From NCBI GenBank assembly GCA_003152255.1, contig PLZT01000266.1, positions 47,045-52,147 on the forward strand: a stretch of DNA of 5,103 nucleotides, read 5' to 3'. Source of the DNA: Methylocystaceae bacterium. Lineage in GTDB: Bacteria; Pseudomonadota; Alphaproteobacteria; Rhizobiales; Beijerinckiaceae. A model generated the notes under the pieces. That model saw only the letters and a list, made by a program, of their open reading frames with translations, made no database searches and was not told where the DNA came from. Shown one piece after another: positions 1 to 5,062 of the stretch. A program made the translations under genes and the position numbers. Positions within the stretch are counted from its first letter, which is position 1. Each line of letters begins with the position of its first letter.

Positions 1-90
1 GAAAAAATCATGCCGTTCGGCGAGAAGCTCGACGATGACGCGCCTTATTTCTCGATGGTGCTGGCGCCGGGCGCGGGACGGCGGCCATGA
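1..90 (+). CDS. cobI: CobI C-terminus, precorrin-2 C20-methyltransferase (partial)
   Basis: This is the last 29 codons of an open frame that enters from the left edge and stops at TGA 88-90. The translated tail contains EKIMPFGEKL, then DDDAPYFSMVLAP, then GAGRRP. The acidic stretch followed by APYFS and a hydrophobic strand ending in a Gly/Arg-rich tail is how precorrin-2 C20-methyltransferases (CobI/CbiL, SAM-dependent tetrapyrrole methylase fold) usually end. In the aerobic pathway CobI methylates C20 of precorrin-2 to give precorrin-3A in the cytoplasm. Its stop overlaps the cobJ start as ATGA, and cobI immediately before cobJ is a common order. The identification rests on a short tail plus context. 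The SAM-binding part is outside the window, so completeness cannot be judged. Confidence 0.85.
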   Translation, partial: EKIMPFGEKLDDDAPYFSMVLAPGAGRRP

Positions 91-848
91 CGGCGCGCCA
101 AGGCCGGCTGTATGTCGTTGGGCTCGGCCCTGGCGACGCGGGTTTTTTGACGCATGACGCCAGCGCCGCGCTGAAGGAGGCGGAAGATATTATCGGCTAC
201 GCGCCCTATGTCGCGCGCGTGCCGGAGCGCCCCGGCCAGACGCGGCTCGCCAGCGACAATCGCGTCGAGCTTGATCGGGCGCGCGAGGCGCTGTCGCGCG
301 CAGCGGCGGGGCGCGTTGTCGCGGTTGTTTCGGGCGGCGATCCCGGCGTGTTCGCGATGGCTTCCGCTGTGTTCGAGGCAATCGAGCAGGGCGAGCGGGA
401 CTGGCGCGATCTCGACATTCGCGTGCTGCCGGGAATCTCCGCGATGCAGGCGGCGGCGGCGCGGCTCGGCGCGCCGCTCGGCCATGACTTTTGCGTCATT
501 TCGCTGTCCGACAATCTCAAGCCTTGGGATGTGATAGCGGCGCGTCTCGAACACGCGGCGCGCGGCGATTTCGTCATCGCGTTATACAACCCGGCTTCTC
601 GCGCGCGACCGGGGCGCATTCACGACGCTTTCGCGATTTTGCGCGGCTTGCTCGAACCGGAAACCGTCGTCATCTTCGCCAAGTCGGTCGGGCGAGCGGA
701 AGAGAATATTTTGGTGACGCGGCTTGCCGAAGCCGATCCTTCGCAGGTCGACATGTCGACGCTGGTCATCGTCGGCGCTCGGGGCACGCGCGTGATCGCG
801 CGCGCGGCGGCGACGCCGTTCGTTTACACGTCGCGGAAGGCGCCATGA
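87..848 (+). CDS. cobJ: Precorrin-3B C17-methyltransferase
   Basis: This 253-residue protein is the usual length for CobJ/CbiH without extra domains. It is a cytoplasmic SAM-dependent tetrapyrrole methylase that methylates C17 of precorrin-3B and drives ring contraction to precorrin-4. Visible motifs are the N-terminal VGLGPGD loop (residues 11-17), GYAPYV (37-42), the SGGDPGVFAMAS methyltransferase signature (82-93), PGISAMQAAAARLGAPLGHDF (115-135), ISLSD (138-142), LYNPASRAR (166-174) and STLVIVG (224-230), all in the family order. The ATG at 87 overlaps the cobI stop (ATGA). No strong Shine-Dalgarno is present, only a weak GGGACGG, so coupling to cobI translation is likely. No C-terminal ferredoxin-like or nitrite-reductase domain is seen, so this is not the CbiH60-type fusion. 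The substrate must come from a CobG or CobZ encoded elsewhere. A T6 run lies at 143-148. Confidence 0.95.
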   Translation: MTARQGRLYVVGLGPGDAGFLTHDASAALKEAEDIIGYAPYVARVPERPGQTRLASDNRVELDRAREALSRAAAGRVVAVVSGGDPGVFAMASAVFEAIEQGERDWRDLDIRVLPGISAMQAAAARLGAPLGHDFCVISLSDNLKPWDVIAARLEHAARGDFVIALYNPASRARPGRIHDAFAILRGLLEPETVVIFAKSVGRAEENILVTRLAEADPSQVDMSTLVIVGARGTRVIARAAATPFVYTSRKAP

Positions 849-2065
849 ATCAATCGGCGCATGAACCGCGAGAGCGCTGGCTATCGTTGATCGGCATCGG
901 CGAGGACGGCGCGCTGTCGCCCGCGGCGCGCGCGCTGATCGAAGATGCGACGCTGATCGTCGGCGGCGCGCGTCATCTTTCGCTGATTGGCGCGACCACG
1001 GCGAGGCAAATGCAATGGCCTTCGCCGCTGACCGAGGCGATGGACGATATTTTGGCGCGGCGCAGCGAGCCAACCGTCGTGCTGGCTTCCGGCGATCCGT
1101 TTTTTTACGGCGTCGGCGAATTGATCGCGCGGCATATCGCGCCCGAGGAAATTTTTTGTCTCCCCAGTCCATCGGCTTTCGCGCTCGCCGCGGCGCGCCT
1201 GTGCTGGAGCCAACAGGATTGTGCGCTGCTGTCGCTGCATGGGCGCGCCTTCGAGCGCATCACGCCGCATTTGCGGCCGGGGCGGCGATTGCTGGTTCTC
1301 TCCTGGGACGGGACGACGCCCGGCCGCGCCGCCGCGCATCTCTCGCAACTGGGCTTTGGCGATTCGCGTCTGCATGTGCTCGAAAACCTCGGCGGACCCC
1401 GCGAGCTTGTTCGGTCGGCGCGCGCCGCGGATTTCGCTCTGGCCGACATCGGGCCGCTGAACACGCTGGCCATCGAACTGAAGGCTTCGCCGGGCGCGCG
1501 CGTCATTCCGCTGACGCCGGGTCTGCCGGACGATTGGTTCGAGCATGACGGGCAGATCACCAAGCGCGACATTCGCGCGGTGACGCTGGCCGCGCTCGCG
1601 CCACGCAACGGCGAGCTATTATGGGATATTGGCGCGGGCTCCGGCTCCATCGGCATTGAATGGATGCTGGCGGATGCCGCCAACCACGCCATCGCCATCG
1701 AATGCGACTGCGCGCGCGCGGCGCGCATCGCGCGCAACGCTCTGACCCTCGGCGTTCCCGGTCTCGACATTATCGCCGCGCGCGCGCCCGAAGGACTTGC
1801 TGGCCTCGCCACGCCCGACGCGATCTTCATCGGCGGCGGCGCCGATGCGCGCCTGCTCGACGCCGCGTGGGACGCGCTTCCTCGATTTGGCCGTCTCGTC
1901 GTCAACGCCGTGACGCTGCAAACACAGTCGCTGCTTGCCCAAGCTTTCGCGGCGCGCGGCGGCGAGCTGACGCATATCCAAATCGCCAAGGCCCGACCGG
2001 TGGGACGTTTTCATGCGCTGGACCCCGCGATGCCGGTGTTGCAATGGCGCGCGGTGAAACCATGA
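845..2065 (+). CDS. cobL: Precorrin-6B C5,15-methyltransferase (decarboxylating), CbiE-CbiT fusion
   Basis: This 406-residue protein is the normal size for the bifunctional CobL of the aerobic pathway. It methylates C5 and C15 and removes the C12 acetate carboxyl of precorrin-6B to give precorrin-8. The N-terminal CbiE-like domain (about 11-210) shows [10 protein letters not shown] (13-22), LIVGGARHL (37-45), the [12 protein letters not shown] signature (80-91), [16 protein letters not shown] (107-122) and SLHGR (130-134). The C-terminal CbiT-like Rossmann methyltransferase (about 224-404) has [20 protein letters not shown] (224-243), the SAM-binding loop [17 protein letters not shown] (258-274), acidic E286 and D288 at the next strand, and PDAIFIGGG (324-332). 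The frame is open far upstream inside cobJ. I chose the ATG at 845 because it forms an ATGA overlap with the cobJ stop, has GGAAGG at 835-840, and places the CbiE motif at the usual distance. A T7 run lies in the conserved PFFY codons (1100-1106). Confidence 0.96.
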   Translation: MNQSAHEPRERWLSLIGIGEDGALSPAARALIEDATLIVGGARHLSLIGATTARQMQWPSPLTEAMDDILARRSEPTVVLASGDPFFYGVGELIARHIAPEEIFCLPSPSAFALAAARLCWSQQDCALLSLHGRAFERITPHLRPGRRLLVLSWDGTTPGRAAAHLSQLGFGDSRLHVLENLGGPRELVRSARAADFALADIGPLNTLAIELKASPGARVIPLTPGLPDDWFEHDGQITKRDIRAVTLAALAPRNGELLWDIGAGSGSIGIEWMLADAANHAIAIECDCARAARIARNALTLGVPGLDIIAARAPEGLAGLATPDAIFIGGGADARLLDAAWDALPRFGRLVVNAVTLQTQSLLAQAFAARGGELTHIQIAKARPVGRFHALDPAMPVLQWRAVKP

Positions 2066-2463
2066 GCGCGCATTACGCCATTGGCATAGGCGCGCGCAGG
2101 GACATCGACGCGCGAGAGTTGGCGGGTTTCGTGCGCGATGTCGCGGCGCGACATGGCGTCGATCTTCAATCCGCGACGCTCGCGACGATAGAGGCGCGGG
2201 GCGACGAGCCCGGCCTTCGCGACGCCGCGCGATTGCTCGATATGGGCGTGGTCTTTCTGTCGCTCGAAAATTTGCGCGCGCGCGACAAGGATGTGCCGAC
2301 TCGCTCCGCTCGCGTCGAAGAAATGTTTGGCGTTGGCAGCGTGGCGGAGGCGGCGGCGCTCGCGGGGGCTGGCTCGGGGAGCATTTTGCTCGCGCCGCGC
2401 GTCGCGACGACGCGGCTCGCCTGCGCGATCGCCCGCGCGAAGGATGGAGGCGAAAGCCCATGA
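2062..2463 (+). CDS. cobE: Cobalamin biosynthesis protein CobE (CbiG C-terminal domain family)
   Basis: This small cytoplasmic protein of 133 residues matches stand-alone CobE, which corresponds to the C-terminal domain of CbiG. In anaerobic organisms CbiG opens the ring-A lactone. In the aerobic pathway the exact role of CobE is not settled, and I do not assign a reaction. Visible signatures are the N-terminal [11 protein letters not shown] (6-16), [12 protein letters not shown] (63-74, the usual FS.E.L position), [35 protein letters not shown] (first to last about 78-112, conserved GVGSVAE core) and TRLACAIAR (115-123). The family normally has GIGCRRG at the N-terminus. Here the Cys is Ala (A11) and the Gly after RR is Asp (D14). 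ATG 2062 overlaps the cobL stop (ATGA) and only a weak GGTGA precedes it, so translation probably depends on cobL. Its position between cobL and cobM supports the call. Confidence 0.85.
   Translation: MSAHYAIGIGARRDIDARELAGFVRDVAARHGVDLQSATLATIEARGDEPGLRDAARLLDMGVVFLSLENLRARDKDVPTRSARVEEMFGVGSVAEAAALAGAGSGSILLAPRVATTRLACAIARAKDGGESP
2446..2450 (+). promoter_or_regulatory. Shine-Dalgarno of cobM
   Basis: GGAGG lies nine bases before the cobM ATG, inside the last codons of cobE. It is the only near-perfect ribosome-binding site within the cob block; the other overlapping starts have weaker G/A-rich stretches. It confirms ATG 2460 as the start and suggests cobM is translated more independently than its neighbours. 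Confidence 0.75.
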
Positions 2464-3233
2464 CCGTGCATTTCATCGGGGCCGGCCCCGGCGCCGCCGA
2501 TCTTCTCACGCTGCGCGGACGCGATCTCATCGCGCGATGCCCGGTCTGTCTCTATGCCGGGTCACTGGTGCCGGTCGGCGTGTTGCAACATTGCCCGCCG
2601 GGCGCGCGCATCGTCGACACCGCGCCGCTGTCGCTCGACGCGATCATCGCGGAAATGCAAGCGGCTGAAGACGCCGGCCTCGACGTCGCGCGCCTGCATT
2701 CGGGCGACCTTTCGATCTGGAGCGCGGTCGGCGAGCAGACGCGCCGGCTGGAGCGGCTGAAAATTCCGTTCACCTTGACGCCGGGCGTGCCCTCCTTCGC
2801 CGCCGCGGCGGCCGCGCTCGGGCGGGAACTGACCCTGCCGGAGGTCGCGCAATCGCTGGTGCTGACGCGCACGAGCGGGCGCGCCTCGGCGATGCCGTTG
2901 AGCGAGAGCTTGAGCGCCTTCGCCGCGACGCGCGCCACGATGGCGATACATCTCTCTATCCACGCCCTTGCGCGCGTCGTCGGCGAGCTGACGCCCTTTT
3001 ATGGCGACGAATGCCCGATCGCGCTGGTCTATCGCGCTTCCTGGCCCGACGAGCGCATCGTCCGCGGCACGCTCGCGACCATCGAACAACTCGCCGGCGA
3101 GGCGCCGATGGAGCGCACGGCGCTGATTCTCGTCGGACCGGCGCTCGGCGCGCAGGATTTTCGCGAAAGCGCGCTTTATGACGCGGGTTATGATCGGCGC
3201 TTTCGTCCGCGCGGCGGCGGAGAGCCGGCGTGA
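2460..3233 (+). CDS. cobM: Precorrin-4 C11-methyltransferase
   Basis: This 257-residue protein is the typical length for CobM/CbiF. It is a cytoplasmic SAM-dependent methylase that methylates C11 of precorrin-4 to give precorrin-5. Motifs in order are [18 protein letters not shown] (3-20), [12 protein letters not shown] (27-38), the [15 protein letters not shown] signature (79-93), [18 protein letters not shown] (107-124) with [18 protein letters not shown] (126-143), AIHLSIH (162-168), [15 protein letters not shown] (191-205) and a SALYD...Y.RRFRPR tail (237-251). All are diagnostic of this subfamily as opposed to CobI, CobJ or CobA. The start ATG at 2460 overlaps the cobE stop (ATGA). It carries the clearest Shine-Dalgarno of the operon, GGAGG at 2446-2450, nine bases upstream. 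It may therefore initiate partly independently of cobE. Confidence 0.96.
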   Translation: MTVHFIGAGPGAADLLTLRGRDLIARCPVCLYAGSLVPVGVLQHCPPGARIVDTAPLSLDAIIAEMQAAEDAGLDVARLHSGDLSIWSAVGEQTRRLERLKIPFTLTPGVPSFAAAAAALGRELTLPEVAQSLVLTRTSGRASAMPLSESLSAFAATRATMAIHLSIHALARVVGELTPFYGDECPIALVYRASWPDERIVRGTLATIEQLAGEAPMERTALILVGPALGAQDFRESALYDAGYDRRFRPRGGGEPA

Positions 3234-4537
3234 CCGCCCGCGGCCTTTTGATCGCCGCCGTGCGCTCTGGCAGCGGCAAGACAACGCTGGCGCTCGGGCT
3301 GATGCGCGCCTTGGCGCGGCGCGGGATGCGCGTCGGCGCCGCCAAATGCGGGCCGGATTATATCGATCCCGCATTTCACAAGGCGGCCACGGGCCGGGAA
3401 AGCCTCAATCTCGATAGCTGGACGATGGACGAAGGCCTGATCGCGGGTCTCGCCGCGCGCGCCGGCCGCGACGCCGACATCATTATCGCGGAGGCGTCGA
3501 TGGGACTGTTCGACGGCGCCCCCAACGCGCCCAGCCGCACCGGCGCCTCGGCCGACATCGCCGCCGCGACCGGCTGGCCGGTGGTGGTGATCCACGATGT
3601 ATCGGGACAGGCGCAGACCGCGGCCGCGGTTTTGCGCGGCGTCGCGGCCCATGACGCGCGCTTGGAAATAGCGGGCGTTGTGCTGAACAAGGTCGGTTCG
3701 GAGCGCCATCGCCGGCTGGCCAGAGACGCGATCGAGGCGATCGGACTGACGGTTTTCGGCGCCTTGCCGCGCGACGCGGGCGTGATCTTGCCGGAACGCC
3801 ATCTCGGACTGGTGCAGGCGCGCGAGACCGAAGGATTGGACAAAATACTGGACGCCCTGGCCGACAGGGTCGAAGCCCATGTCGATTTGGCCGCGCTATG
3901 CGCCCGCGCGGGCGGCGCTGAATTGGCGGCGCGAAGTGGGTCCATCGCGGGCTTGAGGCCGCCGGGCCAACGCATCGCCGTGGCGCGCGACGACGCTTTT
4001 TCGTTTTTTTATCCGCATCTTGCGTTGAGTTGGCGGGAGGCTGGGGCGGAACTCAAGTTTTTCTCGCCGCTCGCCGACGAGCCGCCGCCGGCCGATTGCG
4101 ACATATGCTGGCTGCCGGGCGGCTATCCCGAATTGCATGCGGGCCGCATAGCCAGCGCGGCGGGGTTTCTGGGCGGCCTGCGGCGCTTCGCCGAAAGCCG
4201 GCCGGTGCATGGCGAGTGCGGCGGCTATATGACGCTCGGGCAGGCGCTGACCGGCGCCGATGGCCAGGTTCACGCGATGGCGGGGCTGTTGCGATTGGAG
4301 ACGAGCTTTTCGCAGCGCAAACTGCGTCTCGGCTACCGCGACGCCGCGCTCGCGGCGGATCACTGTCTGGGGCCGGCGGGGACGCGACTGCGCGGTCACG
4401 AATTCCATTACGCGACGGTGTTGCGGGAGGAAGGCGCATGTTTCGCGATGGTTCGCGACGCTTATGACGAAACGAAGATGGCTTGCGGCTTACGCGCGGG
4501 CGGCGTTTCCGGCTCGTTTTTTCATGTGATCGCATAA
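3230..4537 (+). CDS. cobB: Cobyrinic / hydrogenobyrinic acid a,c-diamide synthase
   Basis: This 435-residue enzyme has the two-domain CbiA/CobB architecture. An N-terminal MinD/dethiobiotin-synthetase-like ATPase has the P-loop RSGSGKTT (12-19), KCGPDYIDP (39-47), LDSW (61-64), EASMGLFDG (88-96), LNKVGSERH (152-160) and LPERHLGL (187-194). A C-terminal class-I glutamine amidotransferase domain has DAFSFFYP (255-262), [11 protein letters not shown] (294-304), HGECGGYM (327-334, likely nucleophile Cys330), RGHEFHY (388-394) and a final SGSFFH (427-432). It uses ATP and glutamine to amidate the a and c side chains of (hydrogeno)byrinic acid. Given the aerobic neighbours, the metal-free hydrogenobyrinic acid is the more likely substrate (inference). 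The start is GTG 3230, overlapping the cobM stop as GTGA, with GGAGAG at 3219-3224. No earlier ATG keeps the P-loop in place. It is the last gene of the block. T-runs at 3997-4001, 4004-4010 and 4517-4522 encode Phe codons. Confidence 0.96.
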   Translation: MTARGLLIAAVRSGSGKTTLALGLMRALARRGMRVGAAKCGPDYIDPAFHKAATGRESLNLDSWTMDEGLIAGLAARAGRDADIIIAEASMGLFDGAPNAPSRTGASADIAAATGWPVVVIHDVSGQAQTAAAVLRGVAAHDARLEIAGVVLNKVGSERHRRLARDAIEAIGLTVFGALPRDAGVILPERHLGLVQARETEGLDKILDALADRVEAHVDLAALCARAGGAELAARSGSIAGLRPPGQRIAVARDDAFSFFYPHLALSWREAGAELKFFSPLADEPPPADCDICWLPGGYPELHAGRIASAAGFLGGLRRFAESRPVHGECGGYMTLGQALTGADGQVHAMAGLLRLETSFSQRKLRLGYRDAALAADHCLGPAGTRLRGHEFHYATVLREEGACFAMVRDAYDETKMACGLRAGGVSGSFFHVIA

Positions 4538-4626
4538 AAAAAGGGCCGCCGGAAGACCAGCGGCCCAAGTCAAGGGAGGAAACGCCCAAGGAGGGCTACG
4601 AAGCAAGAGCAATCTCGCTGCGATGC
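4536..4626 (-). ncRNA. Candidate small RNA with anti-Shine-Dalgarno motifs
   Basis: Read on the minus strand, this roughly 90-base segment follows a sigma70-like promoter and ends in a strong intrinsic terminator, with no open frame of note between them. From the predicted 5' end near 4623-4626 the RNA has a weak GAG-AUUG-CUC hairpin. Next comes a perfect 4-bp hairpin, GCCC (4596-4593), loop UCCUU (4592-4588), GGGC (4587-4584), which presents CCUCCUU, the same core as the 16S rRNA anti-Shine-Dalgarno. A U-rich single-stranded stretch follows with a second motif, CCUCCC (4579-4574). The terminator hairpin and seven Us complete it. Layout, size and repeated CCUCC motifs resemble known alphaproteobacterial trans-acting RNAs that pair with ribosome-binding sites, such as alpha-r14/NfeR1 and the CCUCCUCCC-motif 'cuckoo' RNAs. 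Membership of a named family is not shown. The exact 5' end is inferred. The 3' end abuts cobB convergently. The RNA is probably expressed independently of the cob operon. Confidence 0.68.
4543..4566 (-). terminator. Intrinsic terminator of the minus-strand small RNA
   Basis: In the minus-strand RNA the stem GGGCCGC-U-GG (4566-4557) pairs with CC-G-GCGGCCC (4552-4543) around a UCUU tetraloop, giving ten continuous base pairs including one U-G wobble. Seven Us follow directly (4542-4536). On the plus strand the wobble becomes a C-A mismatch (4550/4559) and no T-run follows the stem, only AAGTC. The element is therefore built for minus-strand transcripts. The hairpin may still slow or protect the 3' end of the cob mRNA, since it starts five bases after the cobB stop. 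The T-run overlaps the last two bases of the cobB TAA. Confidence 0.82.
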
Positions 4627-4649
4627 ACTCTGTATAATGTTGCATCGCA
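4619..4649. repeat. Paired TGC-N3-GCA inverted repeat, possible operator
   Basis: TGCGATGCA (4619-4627) and TGCATCGCA (4641-4649) form a perfect 9-bp inverted repeat with a 13-base spacer. Each arm is itself a TGC-N3-GCA dyad, so the structure can equally be read as two operator sites with centres 22 bp apart, about two helical turns. One site lies within the spacer between the -35 and -10 boxes of the minus-strand promoter and the other covers the predicted transcription start. Such placement would suit a repressor. TGC-rich dyads of this kind have been reported for the polyhydroxyalkanoate regulator PhaR, but assigning any regulator here is speculation. It is not a terminator for the plus strand, because the T8 run begins 12 bases after the repeat. 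Confidence 0.5.
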
Positions 4650-4659
4650 CAACAGTCAA
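4631..4659 (-). promoter_or_regulatory. Sigma70-type promoter of the small RNA
   Basis: On the minus strand TTGACT (4659-4654, five of six consensus bases, preceded by CC as in many alphaproteobacterial CTTGAC boxes) is followed by a 17-base spacer (4653-4637). Then comes TATACA (4636-4631, four of six). An A8 run at 4669-4662 lies directly upstream and could act as an UP-like element. Predicted initiation is at about 4626-4623. The downstream intrinsic terminator at the right distance is independent support. The -10 box is imperfect, so strength cannot be judged. Confidence 0.62.
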
Positions 4660-4669
4660 GGTTTTTTTT

Positions 4670-5053
4670 GAGTTTGGCCCGCCGGGAGCCGCGACCAAGC
4701 GTCGCCAATCAGATTTGCATTTTTGAACAAATGATTAGCGATAATACCGCGACGCCGATGGCGACGGTTATGCCCGGCGCCGGCCGGGTTGACAAGAGTC
4801 AAATTTGCGAAAAATCAAGCGACCTCGAATCAGGCGGGGCGCGTGCTCGAATCGACGAACGCGCCGCTCGGCGCCGCCAGCGGAAGCGGCCATTGTCGCG
4901 ACAGGGCTTTGCACCGCGCGCGCGCGTGGTCTAAAACGCTTGTCAACGTATTTTCGCCGTGTTGGACGCCGGTTCGGGCGAGGGAAAATTCGAAGAAAAT
5001 AGCATCGGCGCCGCTTCTGTCGCACCGGACGGGAAAGCGCCCTACGCCAAGCC
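4670..5053. other. Intergenic spacer without a convincing gene
   Basis: No open frame in this stretch has a plausible start, ribosome-binding site and codon pattern; the short frames present look like chance in GC-rich DNA. It contains an AT-rich patch (about 4707-4750) with an imperfect inverted repeat. It also has TTGAC-AAGA-GTCAA (4789-4802), a TGTCGCGACA palindrome (4894-4903) and a CG-alternating run (about 4914-4926). TTGACA at 4789-4794 is a perfect -35 hexamer, but only a poor -10 (AAATCA, 4812-4817) follows at 17 bases. The promoter of the gene starting at 5063 is presumably here but I cannot place it. I see no B12-box (cobalamin riboswitch core) in it. Confidence 0.55.
4707..4736. 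repeat. Imperfect AT-rich inverted repeat
   Basis: AATCA-GA-TTTG (4707-4717) faces CAAATGATT (4728-4736) across a ten-base spacer. The arms match over nine positions if the two extra bases GA in the left arm are bulged. It stands in an AT-rich patch unlike the surrounding GC-rich DNA. It could be a protein-binding site or a chance dyad; no T-run follows, so it is not an intrinsic terminator. Confidence 0.3.
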
Positions 5054-5059
5054 GAGGAA
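5054..5059 (+). promoter_or_regulatory. Ribosome-binding site of the gene at 5063
   Basis: GAGGAA ends three bases before ATG 5063. It is purine-rich and matches the anti-Shine-Dalgarno core, which supports that ATG as the true start of the partial gene. The gap is slightly short but usable. Confidence 0.7.
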
Positions 5060-5062
5060 CCG

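Noticed and set aside
2697..2740. CobM motif [10 protein letters not shown] differing from the GDP form of other tetrapyrrole methylases
   Set aside because: The HSGDLS-[VI]-WSA form is, to my knowledge, normal for CobM of alphaproteobacteria, so it is not an oddity.
45..2938. Long open frames on the minus strand and alternate plus frames across the cob genes
   Set aside because: They are rich in Arg/Ala/Pro, lack family motifs or ribosome-binding sites, and lie wholly inside well-supported genes; this is the usual shadow effect of high-GC coding DNA.
4574..4595. Two strong plus-strand Shine-Dalgarno-like stretches (GGGAGGAAA and AAGGAGGGC)
   Set aside because: No ATG, GTG or TTG lies at a suitable distance downstream with an open frame; they are better explained as the complement of the small RNA's CCUCC motifs.
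4633..4638. Perfect TATAAT on the plus strand
   Set aside because: The hexamer 17 bases upstream (CAATCT) bears no resemblance to a -35 box; the match comes from the AT-rich -10 region of the minus-strand promoter.
4619..4669. Hairpin plus T8 run as a plus-strand intrinsic terminator
   Set aside because: The 13-base loop is large and 12 bases separate the stem from the T-run, which is too far for an intrinsic terminator.
4894..4903. Perfect 10-bp palindrome TGTCGCGACA
   Set aside because: Short CG-rich palindromes are common in such DNA, and no second copy or promoter context supports a role.
4483..4934. Small plus-strand frames (62 and 88 codons) over the cobB end and the spacer
   Set aside because: The first lies inside cobB out of frame and runs through the terminator and small RNA. 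The second starts with TTG in a T-rich run with no ribosome-binding site. Neither has recognisable composition.
4670..5062. Cobalamin riboswitch in the leader of the downstream gene
   Set aside because: No segment matches the B12-box consensus (GCCAGGAGACC-like); GCCAGCGGAAGCGG at about 4876 is only superficially similar.
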